A stretch of DNA of 64,000 bases from Paracoccaceae bacterium. Lineage in GTDB: Bacteria > Pseudomonadota > Alphaproteobacteria > Rhodobacterales > Rhodobacteraceae. The DNA is taken from NCBI GenBank assembly GCA_014872815.1, contig WKFK01000014.1, forward strand, positions 682,001 through 746,000, given 5' to 3'. The translations under genes were made by a program, and so were the position numbers. Shown in pieces: positions 18,274 through 26,762 of the stretch (positions are counted from its first letter, which is position 1; each line of letters begins with the position of its first letter). Below the pieces are notes generated by a model that saw only the letters and a list, made by a program, of their open reading frames with translations, was not told the origin of the DNA and did no database searches.

Positions 18274-18711
18274 TTACAAAAGGTTCTCCACAAACAAACG
18301 CTTTACTTTGACCTCAAACTCATCAAGCTGTGCGTCGGTAAGGCCAGCCTTCTCCAGCCAAGGCTTTGCCAAAAGTAGCCCATTTAGATAGGCGCGTTCT
18401 CGTTCCTCTCGCGTCCCTCTGCGGAACAAATCGCAGTTCAAATGGGGCGAGTGATAAACTCTGTTATCAGTCTTGGAATAGGATGACCGTGCCGGATAAA
18501 GGTCGACAAAATCAACGCCCATAACAATCGGAATGTAACAGACCTCCAGATCAATAGCTGCAAGCTTCCCACTTGCCATTTCGTTTCGCAGCTCCACTTC
18601 AACATGAGCCTCTGTCGCCTTCAGTGACGATTGGCAGCCCTGTTCAACCTCTGCACTAAACCAAATATGCACTTGATGGGCACTCCTACGACCAATCCAC
18701 ATTGCTAACAT
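18274..18711 (-). CDS. Hypothetical protein
   Basis: An open reading frame of about 145 residues from the ATG at 18711; a longer form starting at 18849 (191 residues) would have to read through the fbpA terminator and is less likely. I recognise no family. Visible features are an acidic/basic middle section, a hydrophobic IDLEVCYIPIVMGVDFVDLYP stretch, and a charged C-terminal helix (REERERAYLNGLLLAKPWLE). No good ribosome site is seen at either start. Base composition is more AT-rich than the neighbours, which may indicate recent acquisition. It could be a real orphan gene or a relic. Confidence 0.5.
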   Translation of the reverse strand: MLAMWIGRRSAHQVHIWFSAEVEQGCQSSLKATEAHVEVELRNEMASGKLAAIDLEVCYIPIVMGVDFVDLYPARSSYSKTDNRVYHSPHLNCDLFRRGTREERERAYLNGLLLAKPWLEKAGLTDAQLDEFEVKVKRLFVENLL

Positions 18712-18808
18712 TATGCATTTAAAAACCGCCGACAAGATTTGTGCGAGATTCTCAATTCCTCTGTCGCCGAGTGCGCAAATCACCGAACCCAAATCTAAGT
18801 TGGACAAC

Positions 18809-18834
18809 AAAAAAGGCGGCCCAAAGGCCGCCTT
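18809..18834 (-). terminator. Rho-independent terminator after the iron-binding protein gene
   Basis: GGCGGCC (18815-18821) and GGCCGCC (18826-18832), extended by AA/TT, enclose a CAAA loop. The minus strand then reads six T residues. It lies 24 bases after the stop of the fbpA-like gene. Confidence 0.85.
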
Positions 18835-18857
18835 CTTCGTCTCACTCAACAGCCGGT

Positions 18858-19871
18858 TTAGCCGTCGAAATCAACCTGCTCGGTGATTTTCAGCGCTTGG
18901 GAGCGGTGACCGGCGAGGGTCATCAGGTTCACGTCATCAGCGGTGAACTCACCCCAGCTTTTTACCAGATCAGAGGCTTCGGTGCCTGGCGCGATTGGGT
19001 ACTCGAAGTTGGCTTCCGCGTAGATTTCCTGCGCTTTTGGCGAGGTCAGGAATTCCATCATCTTCACAGCGTTTTCTTTGTTAGGTGCGGATTTGGTCAG
19101 CGCCACACCGGAAACGTTCACGTGGGTGCCGCCGTTCTCAAAAGTTGGGAACACGATGCGCACGCTGTCGGCCCATTCTTTCTGCTCTTCATCCCCCAGC
19201 ATCTTACCCATGTAGTAGGTGTTGCCCACGGAGATGTCACATTCGCCAGCCCAGATCGCTTTCACCTGCGCGCGGTCGTTGCCCTGTGGCTTGCGTGCGA
19301 GGTTGGACTTCACGCCTTCCAGCCAGGTTTTGGCACCCTCTTCACCGTGATGCTCAATCACTGCGGAGGTCAGAGCCACGTTATAGGCGTTGGTGCCGGA
19401 ACGGGTGCAGATGCGGCCCGCCCACTTTGCGTCGGCCAGATCTTCGTAGGTGGTGACTTCGCCGTCGGCCACGCGGTCTTTGGACGCATACACGATACGA
19501 GCACGGGTGGTCAGACCAAACCACTGGTTGTCCGGGTCACGGTACTGCGCTGGCACGTTGGCGTTGATCACGTCGCTTTCCACCGGCTGGGTCAGACCTG
19601 CGTTCACAACACCAGCCAGACGGGAGATGTCCACGGTGAGCACGAGGTCAGCTGGAGAGCGATCACCTTCGGCTTCCAGACGCTCGATCATGCCTTTTTT
19701 CAAGTAGGCCACGTTCACTTTGATGCCGGTTTCAGCAGTGAACGCATCGGTCAGCGGCTTGATCAGCTCAGGCTGGCGATAGGAGTAGACGTTGACTTCT
19801 TCAGCCAGCACTGGCGCGGCAACGGCTGCAGCGGCTGTAAAGAAGATCGACGTGGAAAGAAATTTGGTCAT
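18858..19871 (-). CDS. fbpA: Fe(3+) ABC transporter substrate-binding protein
   Basis: A 337-residue periplasmic ferric-iron binding protein of the FbpA/FutA type. A signal peptide (AAAAVAAPVLAEEV) is followed by VNVYSYRQPELIKPL and the family core. Adjacent tyrosines and aspartates near NTYYMGKM are candidate iron ligands. The start at 19871 is chosen because it gives the signal peptide; the longer frame from 19952 overlaps the end of mazG. A TGA-N9-TCA box lies about 70 bases upstream, fitting iron control. The permease and ATPase genes are not adjacent. A strong terminator follows. Confidence 0.92.
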   Translation of the reverse strand: MTKFLSTSIFFTAAAAVAAPVLAEEVNVYSYRQPELIKPLTDAFTAETGIKVNVAYLKKGMIERLEAEGDRSPADLVLTVDISRLAGVVNAGLTQPVESDVINANVPAQYRDPDNQWFGLTTRARIVYASKDRVADGEVTTYEDLADAKWAGRICTRSGTNAYNVALTSAVIEHHGEEGAKTWLEGVKSNLARKPQGNDRAQVKAIWAGECDISVGNTYYMGKMLGDEEQKEWADSVRIVFPTFENGGTHVNVSGVALTKSAPNKENAVKMMEFLTSPKAQEIYAEANFEYPIAPGTEASDLVKSWGEFTADDVNLMTLAGHRSQALKITEQVDFDG

Positions 19872-19940
19872 GTCATCACTCACGGTGTCACGGTTTCGAT
19901 GACGCCGCTTTAATCCGAGTTTTTTAATCAGGTCAATACC

Positions 19941-19955
19941 TGAATAATTCATTCA
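19941..19955 (-). promoter_or_regulatory. Candidate iron-Rhodo-box (RirA-type site) before fbpA
   Basis: The sequence matches TGA-N9-TCA exactly and sits in a perfect inverted repeat of CCTGAAT/ATTCAGG (19939-19957) with a 5-base centre. A second overlapping dyad, TCAGG/CCTGA, occupies 19928-19943. TGA-N9-TCA is the published iron-responsive motif of Rhizobiales and Rhodobacterales. The site overlaps the last codons of mazG and lies about 70 bases before the fbpA start. Confidence 0.6.
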
Positions 19956-20782
19956 GGATTAATTTTTTGTGATTTCTCTTCCGCCTTCACCTCGTCCCAA
20001 AGCGCATCCATCTCCGCAAGGTCGCTCTCCTGCGGTGTCTTTCCGCGTTCCTTAAGCTTGGCCTCCACACCCTCAAAACGCCTGATAAACTTGGCATTTG
20101 TGGCCCTCAGCGCCGCCTCGGGCTCGATCTTCAAATGCCGTGCCAGATTGGCGATCACAAATAGCATATCGCCAAACTCTTCTTCGATTTCCGCCTGCGA
20201 CAGCCTGTCCCGTGCCTCTGCCAGCTCTCCAGCTTCCTCAACAATTTTGTCAACTACTTGCGAAATATCCGGCCAGTCAAAACCCACACGCGCGGCGCGG
20301 TTCTGCAACTTCACAGCGCGCAAGAGGGCTGGCAGCCCAAGCGCCACACCATCCAGCGTACCTTGCTGCGCCTTCCCTGCCCGCTCTGCCGCCTTCACGG
20401 CCTCCCAATCACGGGTCTGTTGTTCCGCGGATTTGTCCCGGCTCTCATCGCCAAACACATGCGGATGCCGCGCGACCATCTTGTCCGACATCGTGTCCGC
20501 CACCTCGTCAAAGGTGAACAATCCCCGCTCTGTCGCCATCTGCGCATGAAACACCGATTGAAACAGCAAATCGCCCAGCTCGCCTTTCAGCTCATCCCAA
20601 GCCTCACGCTCAATGGCATCAGCCACTTCATAGGCTTCCTCGATGGTGTAGGGTGCGATGGTTGCGAAATCCTGCTCGATATCCCAGGGGCAGCCAGTCT
20701 CCGGATCGCGCAAACGCCGCATGATCTCCAGAAGACGCGGCAATCCGCCGTTGGGATTGAGGATAAGGGGATCTTCGGCCAT
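19949..20782 (-). CDS. mazG: Nucleoside triphosphate pyrophosphohydrolase MazG
   Basis: A 277-residue tandem-domain MazG, the usual length. It hydrolyses (d)NTPs to monophosphates and pyrophosphate, removing aberrant nucleotides and lowering ppGpp in some bacteria. The first domain carries MRRLRDPETGCPWDIEQ and EEAYEVADAIE with EELGDLLFQ-type metal ligands (ELKGELGDLLFQ); the second repeats the pattern in EEAGELAEA and EEEFGDMLFV. Its last codons contain the iron box of the downstream fbpA gene. It is divergent from the M20 hydrolase gene. Confidence 0.95.
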   Translation of the reverse strand: MAEDPLILNPNGGLPRLLEIMRRLRDPETGCPWDIEQDFATIAPYTIEEAYEVADAIEREAWDELKGELGDLLFQSVFHAQMATERGLFTFDEVADTMSDKMVARHPHVFGDESRDKSAEQQTRDWEAVKAAERAGKAQQGTLDGVALGLPALLRAVKLQNRAARVGFDWPDISQVVDKIVEEAGELAEARDRLSQAEIEEEFGDMLFVIANLARHLKIEPEAALRATNAKFIRRFEGVEAKLKERGKTPQESDLAEMDALWDEVKAEEKSQKINPE

Positions 20783-20847
20783 TGCGTCGCGCTCCGGAAT
20801 TTGCTTTTGATGTTAACTGAACGACCATTCAGAGAAGGTGTCCACCC

Positions 20848-22008
20848 ATGCCTGTTGTAAACCGTATTGCCGATTTTTCCGACGAAATGAAGGGCTGGCG
20901 TCGCCACCTGCACGCGCACCCGGAACTGGCGTTTGATTGCCACGAGACTGCGGCCTTTGTGGTTGACCGTCTGAAAGAGTTTGGCGTCGACGAGATCCAC
21001 GAAGGCATTGCCACCTCCGGCGTGGTTGCGATCATCAACGGTCAGGGCGACGGCCCCACCATTGGCCTGCGTGCTGACATGGACGCCCTGCCGATGGATG
21101 AGATCACCGGTCTGGACCATGCCAGCACCGTGGACGGCAAAATGCACGCCTGTGGGCATGACGGACACACCACCATGCTGCTTGGCGCGGCCAAATACCT
21201 TGCGGAAACCCGCAAGTTCTCCGGTCGTGTGGCGCTGTTCTTCCAGCCTGCTGAAGAAGACGGCGGCGGCGCGGGTGTGATGGTGGAAGAAGGCGCGATG
21301 GAGCGCTTTGACGTGAAAGACATCTACGCCATCCACAACGTGCCCGGTGTGCCCTTCGGCGAGTTCTACACCACGCCCGGCCCGATCATGGCGGCCGTGG
21401 ACAGCTTCACCATCAAGCTTCAAGGCAAAGGCGGCCATGGCGCTTACCCGCAGGACACCGTCGACCCTGTGGTGGCGGCAGTGGCCATGGTCAACGCAAT
21501 CCAGACCATCGTCAGCCGCAACCACGACACCCGCAACGAATGTGTGGTCTCTGTCACCCAGATCCACGCCGGCTCCGCCGACAACGTGATCCCCGATGGC
21601 GGTTTCATCAACGGCACCATCCGCACCTTTGACAAAGAGGTGCAGGCGATGATCCACCGCCGTCTGGAGGAGATCACCAAAGGCACCGCTGCCGCCTATG
21701 GTCTTGAGGCCGAACTGAACATCGACGTGGGATACCCCGCCACTGTGAACCACGAAGCGCAAACCGCCTTTGCTGCCGACGTGGCGCGCGACATCGCTGG
21801 CGACGTGGCTGTGAACGCGGACCAAGGCATGGAAATGGGTGCTGAGGATTTTGCCTACATGCTCGAATCCCGTCCCGGCGCCTACCTCTTCCTGGGCGCA
21901 GGCGAAGGGGCTGGCCTGCACCACCCCGCGTTTGACTTTAATGACGACATCTCCCCAATCGGCGCGTCTTTCTTTGCCCGCTTGGTGGAAACCGCGCAGC
22001 CGCTGTAA
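20848..22008 (+). CDS. M20 family amidohydrolase (hippurate hydrolase-like)
   Basis: A 386-residue M20D-type metallohydrolase. Metal ligands are visible in MHACGHDGHTTMLLG, in QPAEEDGGGAG, and in the C-terminal GAEDFAYML and HHPAFDFND. These enzymes remove N-acyl groups from amino acids (hippurate, indole-3-acetyl or N-acetyl amino acids). The dimerisation domain is inserted after AIHNVPGVPFGEF. The gene precedes agmatinase on the same strand with a hairpin between them, so nitrogen scavenging is a plausible common theme. The exact substrate is not known. Confidence 0.92.
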   Translation: MPVVNRIADFSDEMKGWRRHLHAHPELAFDCHETAAFVVDRLKEFGVDEIHEGIATSGVVAIINGQGDGPTIGLRADMDALPMDEITGLDHASTVDGKMHACGHDGHTTMLLGAAKYLAETRKFSGRVALFFQPAEEDGGGAGVMVEEGAMERFDVKDIYAIHNVPGVPFGEFYTTPGPIMAAVDSFTIKLQGKGGHGAYPQDTVDPVVAAVAMVNAIQTIVSRNHDTRNECVVSVTQIHAGSADNVIPDGGFINGTIRTFDKEVQAMIHRRLEEITKGTAAAYGLEAELNIDVGYPATVNHEAQTAFAADVARDIAGDVAVNADQGMEMGAEDFAYMLESRPGAYLFLGAGEGAGLHHPAFDFNDDISPIGASFFARLVETAQPL

Positions 22009-22018
22009 CCAATTTGAG

Positions 22019-22041
22019 GGCGGTCTTGGCACAAGATCGCC
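22019..22041 (+). other. Stem-loop between the M20 hydrolase and agmatinase genes
   Basis: GGCGGTCTTG and CAAGATCGCC pair over ten positions (one G:U) around a GCA loop, 10 bases after the M20 stop. No T run follows. It could set relative transcript stability within an operon. Confidence 0.5.
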
Positions 22042-22117
22042 TGCACCGCCTCTTCAGGCTTGACCTTTCCGGTGGATTTGCGAAATTTGATCAAATTCTG
22101 CAGGAAGGAACACGCCC

Positions 22118-23077
22118 ATGGCACTGGAAGATGCCAAAACCCAAGTTGATATGGCCTTCACCCGCGACGACCCGCGCGGCTTGAGCTTTGAAAACACCTT
22201 TGGCGGGGCCACGTCTTTCCTGCGCCGCCGCTATTCCAAAGACCTCACCGGCGTGGACATCGCCATCACAGGAATCCCCTTTGACCAGGCTGTGACCAAC
22301 CGCCCCGGCACCCGCCTTGGCCCGCGCGCCATCCGCGAGGCCAGCGCCATTCAAGCGTTTGATCCGCCTTATGGCTGGGGCTACGATCCGCTGAGCGAGC
22401 TCAACATCGTGGATTATGGTGATGTGGCCTTTGACTACGCTCGCGTGGCCGACTTTCCCGAGGCGCTGACCAACCACATTCGCGGCATTCTTGCGGGTGG
22501 CGCGGCCAGCATTGCTTTGGGCGGTGATCACTACATCACCTACCCCATCCTCAAAGCCTATGCCGAGAAATTTGGTCCGCTGAGCCTGTTGCAGTTTGAC
22601 GCCCACACCGACACCTGGGCGGATGATGAACCCAACCGCATTGACCATGGCACCATGTTCTACAAGGCAGTGAAGGATGGTCTGATCGACCCCAAACGCT
22701 CCGTGCAAGTTGGCATCCGCACGGAAAACCCGGACACATTGGGTTTCAACATCATCGACGCGCGCGAAGTGCATGAAACCGGCCCAGTGGCCGTGGCGCA
22801 GAAAATCCGTGACATCCTGGGCGACCACCCAACCTATCTGACCTTTGACATCGACGGGTTGGACCCGGCCTTTGCCCCCGGCACCGGCACCCCGGTTTGG
22901 GGCGGTCTCACCAGCGGACAGGCCAGCATCATCCTGCGCGACATTGCAGGTATCAATCTGGTCGGCGGCGACGTGGTCGAGGTCTCTCCCCCCTTTGACA
23001 CCACCGGAGCCACCGCCGTGGCCGGGGCGCATATTGCCTTGGAATTGATCTGTCTCTGGGGATGGACGCGGCGTTAA
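22118..23077 (+). CDS. speB: Agmatinase
   Basis: A 319-residue ureohydrolase converting agmatine to putrescine and urea with a dinuclear manganese centre. Ligand motifs are ALGGDHYIT, FDAHTDTW and TFDIDGLDPAFAPGTGTP. Length and spacing are typical. The ribosome site AGGAAGGA precedes the ATG. Without a paired arginine decarboxylase nearby, it may serve agmatine or another guanidino compound. A strong hairpin lies 46 bases after the stop. Confidence 0.94.
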   Translation: MALEDAKTQVDMAFTRDDPRGLSFENTFGGATSFLRRRYSKDLTGVDIAITGIPFDQAVTNRPGTRLGPRAIREASAIQAFDPPYGWGYDPLSELNIVDYGDVAFDYARVADFPEALTNHIRGILAGGAASIALGGDHYITYPILKAYAEKFGPLSLLQFDAHTDTWADDEPNRIDHGTMFYKAVKDGLIDPKRSVQVGIRTENPDTLGFNIIDAREVHETGPVAVAQKIRDILGDHPTYLTFDIDGLDPAFAPGTGTPVWGGLTSGQASIILRDIAGINLVGGDVVEVSPPFDTTGATAVAGAHIALELICLWGWTRR

Positions 23078-23122
23078 CTTGCTTGTCTCTGGAAACCCAC
23101 ATACGCGCGGCTTAGGGTACCA

Positions 23123-23145
23123 GCGTCGGGTGATCTACCCGACGC
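23123..23145 (+). other. Strong stem-loop after speB
   Basis: GCGTCGGGT and ACCCGACGC are perfect 9-bp arms around GATCT. There is no T run, so it is not a classical terminator; it may block 3' exonucleases or act as an operator for the next gene. Confidence 0.5.
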
Positions 23146-23210
23146 ACCAAAGCGTATGATCTCTAAAATGGAGGGCAGCGCTTCGGCCTGTAAGTTTTGG
23201 GGTGCGGAAA

Positions 23211-23606
23211 ATGACATTTCTTTGGCTGATTATTGTGCTGGCCCTTGGCCTTGCCGCGTATGTGCGTTTTGCACCAAGCGCCCCCACCAAATGGCACAAA
23301 GAGCCTCAAATCGCTCAGGACAGCGACGGCGAAAACGCCGTGCGTCGGCTTGTGGTGGTCGGCCCCGACGGCCTCGCCCGCTTTCATCAAGTGGCGGTCG
23401 GTACGCCGCGCACCACCGTGCTTGCGGGCTCTGTTGGCGAGGGTATGGTCACCTATGTGACCCGCTCTAAATTGATGGCCTATCCGGACTACACCACCGC
23501 CCATCAGGACGGTGATGTGCTTAAAATCTATGGCCGCTCACGATTTGGACGCAAGGATTTTGGTGTGAACGCCACCCGCGTCGAGGCTTGGATCGACGCT
23601 CTGTAA
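23211..23606 (+). CDS. DUF1499 family protein
   Basis: A 131-residue protein with one N-terminal membrane segment (FLWLIIVLALGLAAYV) and a C-terminal DUF1499-type domain ending in IYGRSRFGRKDFGVNATRVEAW. The function of the family is unknown. The ATG at 23211 has GGGGTG upstream; a GTG at 23202 is also possible. Its last 69 bases overlap the 3' end of the convergent small exported protein gene. Confidence 0.75.
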   Translation: MTFLWLIIVLALGLAAYVRFAPSAPTKWHKEPQIAQDSDGENAVRRLVVVGPDGLARFHQVAVGTPRTTVLAGSVGEGMVTYVTRSKLMAYPDYTTAHQDGDVLKIYGRSRFGRKDFGVNATRVEAWIDAL

Positions 23607-23849
23607 CGGCGCGTTCAGACTGGAGCTCAGGCACCCGGGCGAAATCTCGCGCCACATCGGCACGTTAAGCGACATCTGGCACTGCGCCATGAACATACGC
23701 CCATCCACCTGCAAACAGATGGTCTCGCCAATCTCGATGCGCTGGCCTTGTTTGTCGGTGCAGTAGCAATCCACCGGCACGCCGTTAATCATGCCATCCG
23801 CTGTGGCCGTGCCCGCCAAAAGGGCAAATATCAGGGTCAGTTGCTTCAT
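23538..23849 (-). CDS. Small exported cysteine-containing protein
   Basis: A 103-residue protein with a signal peptide (MKQLTLIFALLAGTATA). The mature part has five cysteines in CYC, TICLQ, AQCQM and PGC, and a conserved-looking RMFMAQCQMSLNVPMW core. I recall similar small proteins next to prfA in related genomes, but the function is unknown. The C-terminal 25 residues or so overlap the DUF1499 gene antisense and look like an unconserved extension. The start at 23849 is 61 bases from the divergent prfA start. Confidence 0.7.
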   Translation of the reverse strand: MKQLTLIFALLAGTATADGMINGVPVDCYCTDKQGQRIEIGETICLQVDGRMFMAQCQMSLNVPMWREISPGCLSSSLNAPLQSVDPSLDAGGVHTKILASKS

Positions 23850-23910
23850 ACGCCCAGTATAGCGCAAACCCTGCCCTTGACCAAACCCGCGTATTGTCCC
23901 ACTTAGCGGC

Positions 23911-24960
23911 ATGGTACCGATAGAACGACTGCATCAGATCACCCAACGTTTTGAGTTCCTTGAGGCCCAGATGGCCGAAGGCAGCGGCGATATTGCCGCG
24001 CTTGCCAAAGAGTATTCCGATCTCAAACCAGTGGTGGAGCAGGTACAGGCCTACCAAAAGCTTCTCGGCGACATCGAAGAAGCCGAAGAGATGCTGTCTG
24101 ATCCGGACATGAAAGATCTGGCCGAAGAAGAGCTGCCAGAGTTGCGCGCCGCCCTGCCCGAAGCTGAGCACGCCCTGCAACTCGCACTCCTGCCCAAAGA
24201 CGCCGCAGACGCACGTCCGGCCATTTTGGAAATCCGCCCGGGCACCGGTGGCGACGAAGCAGCCTTGTTTGCCGGTGACCTGCTGCGCATGTACCAGCGC
24301 TACGCCGAAACCCGCGGCTGGAAGCTGGAAATCCTCGAAGAGAACGCCACTGAACTGGGCGGCATCAAAGAGGTGGTGGCCCATATCAAAGGCGAAAACG
24401 TCTTTGCCCGCATGAAATACGAATCTGGCGTGCACCGCGTGCAGCGTGTGCCCACCACCGAAAGCGGTGGGCGCATTCACACCTCCGCCGCCACCGTCGC
24501 CGTGTTGCCCGAAGCCGAAGACGTGGACATTCAGATCGACGCCAACGACATCCGCATCGACACCATGCGCGCGTCCGGCTCTGGTGGTCAGCACGTGAAC
24601 ACCACCGACTCCGCTGTGCGCATCACCCACCTGCCGACCGGCATCATCGTGACCAGCTCGGAAAAGTCGCAACACCGCAACCGCGAGATCGCGATGCAGG
24701 TTCTGAAGACCCGCCTGTTTGATCTGGAGCGCCAACGCCTGGCCGACGAACGCGCCGCAGAGCGCGCCGGTCAGGTGGGGTCTGGCGACCGCTCTGAGCG
24801 CATTCGTACCTACAACTTTCCGCAAGGCCGCATGACCGACCACCGTATCAACCTCACGCTTTATAAGCTCGATCAGGTGATGGCTGGAGATCTGGACGAA
24901 ACCATCGATGCGCTGACGGCGGATGCGCAAGCAACGGCGCTGGCGGAGATGAACGGGTGA
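23911..24960 (+). CDS. prfA: Peptide chain release factor 1
   Basis: A 349-residue class I release factor that recognises UAG and UAA. The catalytic GGQ is at residues 225-227 (SGSGGQHVN). The stop-recognition domain contains [11 protein letters not shown] before the expected strands. Its stop codon overlaps the GTG start of prmC (GTGA), so the factor and its methylase are translationally coupled. The ribosome site is weak. Confidence 0.97.
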   Translation: MVPIERLHQITQRFEFLEAQMAEGSGDIAALAKEYSDLKPVVEQVQAYQKLLGDIEEAEEMLSDPDMKDLAEEELPELRAALPEAEHALQLALLPKDAADARPAILEIRPGTGGDEAALFAGDLLRMYQRYAETRGWKLEILEENATELGGIKEVVAHIKGENVFARMKYESGVHRVQRVPTTESGGRIHTSAATVAVLPEAEDVDIQIDANDIRIDTMRASGSGGQHVNTTDSAVRITHLPTGIIVTSSEKSQHRNREIAMQVLKTRLFDLERQRLADERAAERAGQVGSGDRSERIRTYNFPQGRMTDHRINLTLYKLDQVMAGDLDETIDALTADAQATALAEMNG

Positions 24961-25790
24961 CCGGCACCATCGCCGCGTTGGTGAAACGCGCCGTTGAGGT
25001 CTTGCAGGACATTCCGGTCAACGATCCGGTGAAGGAAGCCCGCCTTCTGGTCAGCCATGCTACTGGCCTTCGCCCAGACCGGCTTACGCTGGAATTGCGC
25101 GAAGAGGCGTCTCCAGAACAGGCGGAGGCGCTGGAAACGCTGCTCAAGCGCCGCCAATCTCGCGAACCTGTCTCCCACATTCTAGGCAAACGCGCGTTTT
25201 ACAATCACGAGTTCATTGTCACGGCCAATACGCTTGATCCCCGACCGGAGACAGAAATTCTCGTGTCGCTGGCCCTCGGCATCCGCTTCTCCAAGGTGTT
25301 GGACATGGGCACCGGCACTGGCGCCATCATTTTGTCGGTTCTCGCTGAATCCCCGACAGCCAAAGGCGTCGCCACCGACCTTTCGCCTGCCGCACTGAAA
25401 GTGGCAGAACAAAACGCCGGAGCGCTAGAGCTAAGCGATAGGCTAACCCTGCTCCAAAGCGACTGGTATTCGGCCATCGATGGCACTTTCGACCTGATCG
25501 TCTCCAATCCGCCCTACATTGCGCTGGACGAAATGCCGTCCCTCGCGCCGGAACTCTCTTTTGAGCCGCGCATGGCCCTCACCGACGAAGCCGACGGCCT
25601 TACCGCCTATCGCAAGATCGCCGCTGGCGCGCCAGAGCACCTCAATGCGGGCGGCTGGCTGATGGTGGAGATCGGGTGGCAACAAGGTCCGGAAGTGGCT
25701 GCGCTCTTTGAGGATGCGGGCCTGATAAACGTCGCCATCAAGCCTGATCTGGACGGACGCGACCGCGTGGTGATCGGGCAAAAGGTCTAA
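24957..25790 (+). CDS. prmC: Release factor glutamine methyltransferase
   Basis: A 277-residue S-adenosylmethionine-dependent enzyme that methylates the glutamine of the GGQ motif in release factors. The SAM loop is DMGTGTGAI and the glutamine-binding catalytic motif is NPPY in [13 protein letters not shown]. It starts at GTG 24957 inside the prfA stop region, a four-base overlap. Downstream, 222 bases without a gene lead to the DUF4167 gene. Confidence 0.96.
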   Translation: MTGTIAALVKRAVEVLQDIPVNDPVKEARLLVSHATGLRPDRLTLELREEASPEQAEALETLLKRRQSREPVSHILGKRAFYNHEFIVTANTLDPRPETEILVSLALGIRFSKVLDMGTGTGAIILSVLAESPTAKGVATDLSPAALKVAEQNAGALELSDRLTLLQSDWYSAIDGTFDLIVSNPPYIALDEMPSLAPELSFEPRMALTDEADGLTAYRKIAAGAPEHLNAGGWLMVEIGWQQGPEVAALFEDAGLINVAIKPDLDGRDRVVIGQKV

Positions 25791-26012
25791 AACCCACGCA
25801 AATTTTCCTTTTTGCAAGCTTTGGCGCGATAAAAGCACTTGTGCGAACGCCCAAGGCGCAATATCAAGTTCCTGTCCTTTTGGTGGATGCCCCTTTCGCG
25901 GGCGGTCCCGATTGGACATCAAGCCATAAATTGTCGCCCCCGGAAGACAGAGCGCACGAGGCGTGAAACGGGATGAGCGATTGCCATTGACCAAGGCTGG
26001 ATTACAAAAACA

Positions 26013-26681
26013 ATGAGATCTTCGAAGTCACGTTCGCGGAACAAATCTAACCGCAACCGTCCCTCCGGCAACATCGTCAACCGCGTGTTCGACAGCTCCG
26101 GCCCAGAAGGCAAGGTGCGCGGCACCCCGCAGCAGGTGATCGACAAATACAACCAACTCGCCCGCGACAGCCAGTTGAGTAATGACCGGGTTGCCACGGA
26201 AAACTTCCAACAGCACGCAGAACATTACCAGCGCATGCTGAACGAAGCACAGCGCGAACAAGAAGCGCGCCGCGAAGAGCAGGACCGCCAGAACCGTGAA
26301 CGTCAGGCCGAGCGCGATCGCGAACGCCGCGAGCGCATGGAGCGTCAAGAACGCGAAGGCAATGGCGGTGGCAACCGAGACAAAGCCCCTACCCCAGTCG
26401 AAGCCGACGCGCAGCCTGTGGTTGACCCATCCGAAGCTGATCAGCCAGACCTGATCGTGGACGTGGCCGAAAGCAGCTTGGTAGACACACCAGAAGCCGA
26501 AGCGCCTGCGCCGAAGAAAGCGCCGCGCAAACGCGCGCCACGCAAAAAGGCCGAGGACAAGGCGGACGCGCCTGAGGAGAAGACCGAGAAGAAGACCGAG
26601 AAGAAACCGCGTCGCTCTTCCAAAAAGGCAGCAACCTCAGCAGAGCCTGCCCCTACGGAAGAAAGCAACGCAGCCGAATAA
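26013..26681 (+). CDS. DUF4167 domain protein
   Basis: A 222-residue highly charged protein. The N-terminal 80 residues match DUF4167 (NIVNRVFDSSGPEGKVRGTP, QLARDSQLSNDRVATENFQQ, HAEHYQRML). The rest is low complexity: a Glu/Arg-rich predicted coiled coil (residues 85-115), then a Lys/Ala/Glu-rich tail resembling histone H1. Nucleic acid binding is plausible from composition, but the function is unknown. It is restricted to alphaproteobacteria as far as I know. A strong bidirectional terminator follows. Confidence 0.88.
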   Translation: MRSSKSRSRNKSNRNRPSGNIVNRVFDSSGPEGKVRGTPQQVIDKYNQLARDSQLSNDRVATENFQQHAEHYQRMLNEAQREQEARREEQDRQNRERQAERDRERRERMERQEREGNGGGNRDKAPTPVEADAQPVVDPSEADQPDLIVDVAESSLVDTPEAEAPAPKKAPRKRAPRKKAEDKADAPEEKTEKKTEKKPRRSSKKAATSAEPAPTEESNAAE

Positions 26682-26705
26682 TCCGGTCTGCGATCTAAGC
26701 AATAG

Positions 26706-26746
26706 AAAACCCCTCGCCAGCGCTTGCCTGCGAGGGGTTTTCTTTT
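26706..26746 (+). terminator. Bidirectional Rho-independent terminator
   Basis: AAAACCCCTCGC (26706-26717) and GCGAGGGGTTTT (26730-26741) are perfect 12-bp arms around a 12-base loop, with A and T runs on both flanks. It serves the DUF4167 gene on the plus strand and the oxidoreductase gene on the minus strand. Confidence 0.92.
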
Positions 26747-26762
26747 GACCAATTGCGCGGTG

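Noticed and set aside
20587-22032. 481-codon minus-strand frame opposite the M20 hydrolase
   Set aside because: It also crosses mazG in the wrong frame and has no recognisable domain.
23785-24930. 381-codon minus-strand frame opposite prfA
   Set aside because: prfA is unmistakable; the antisense frame has no motif.
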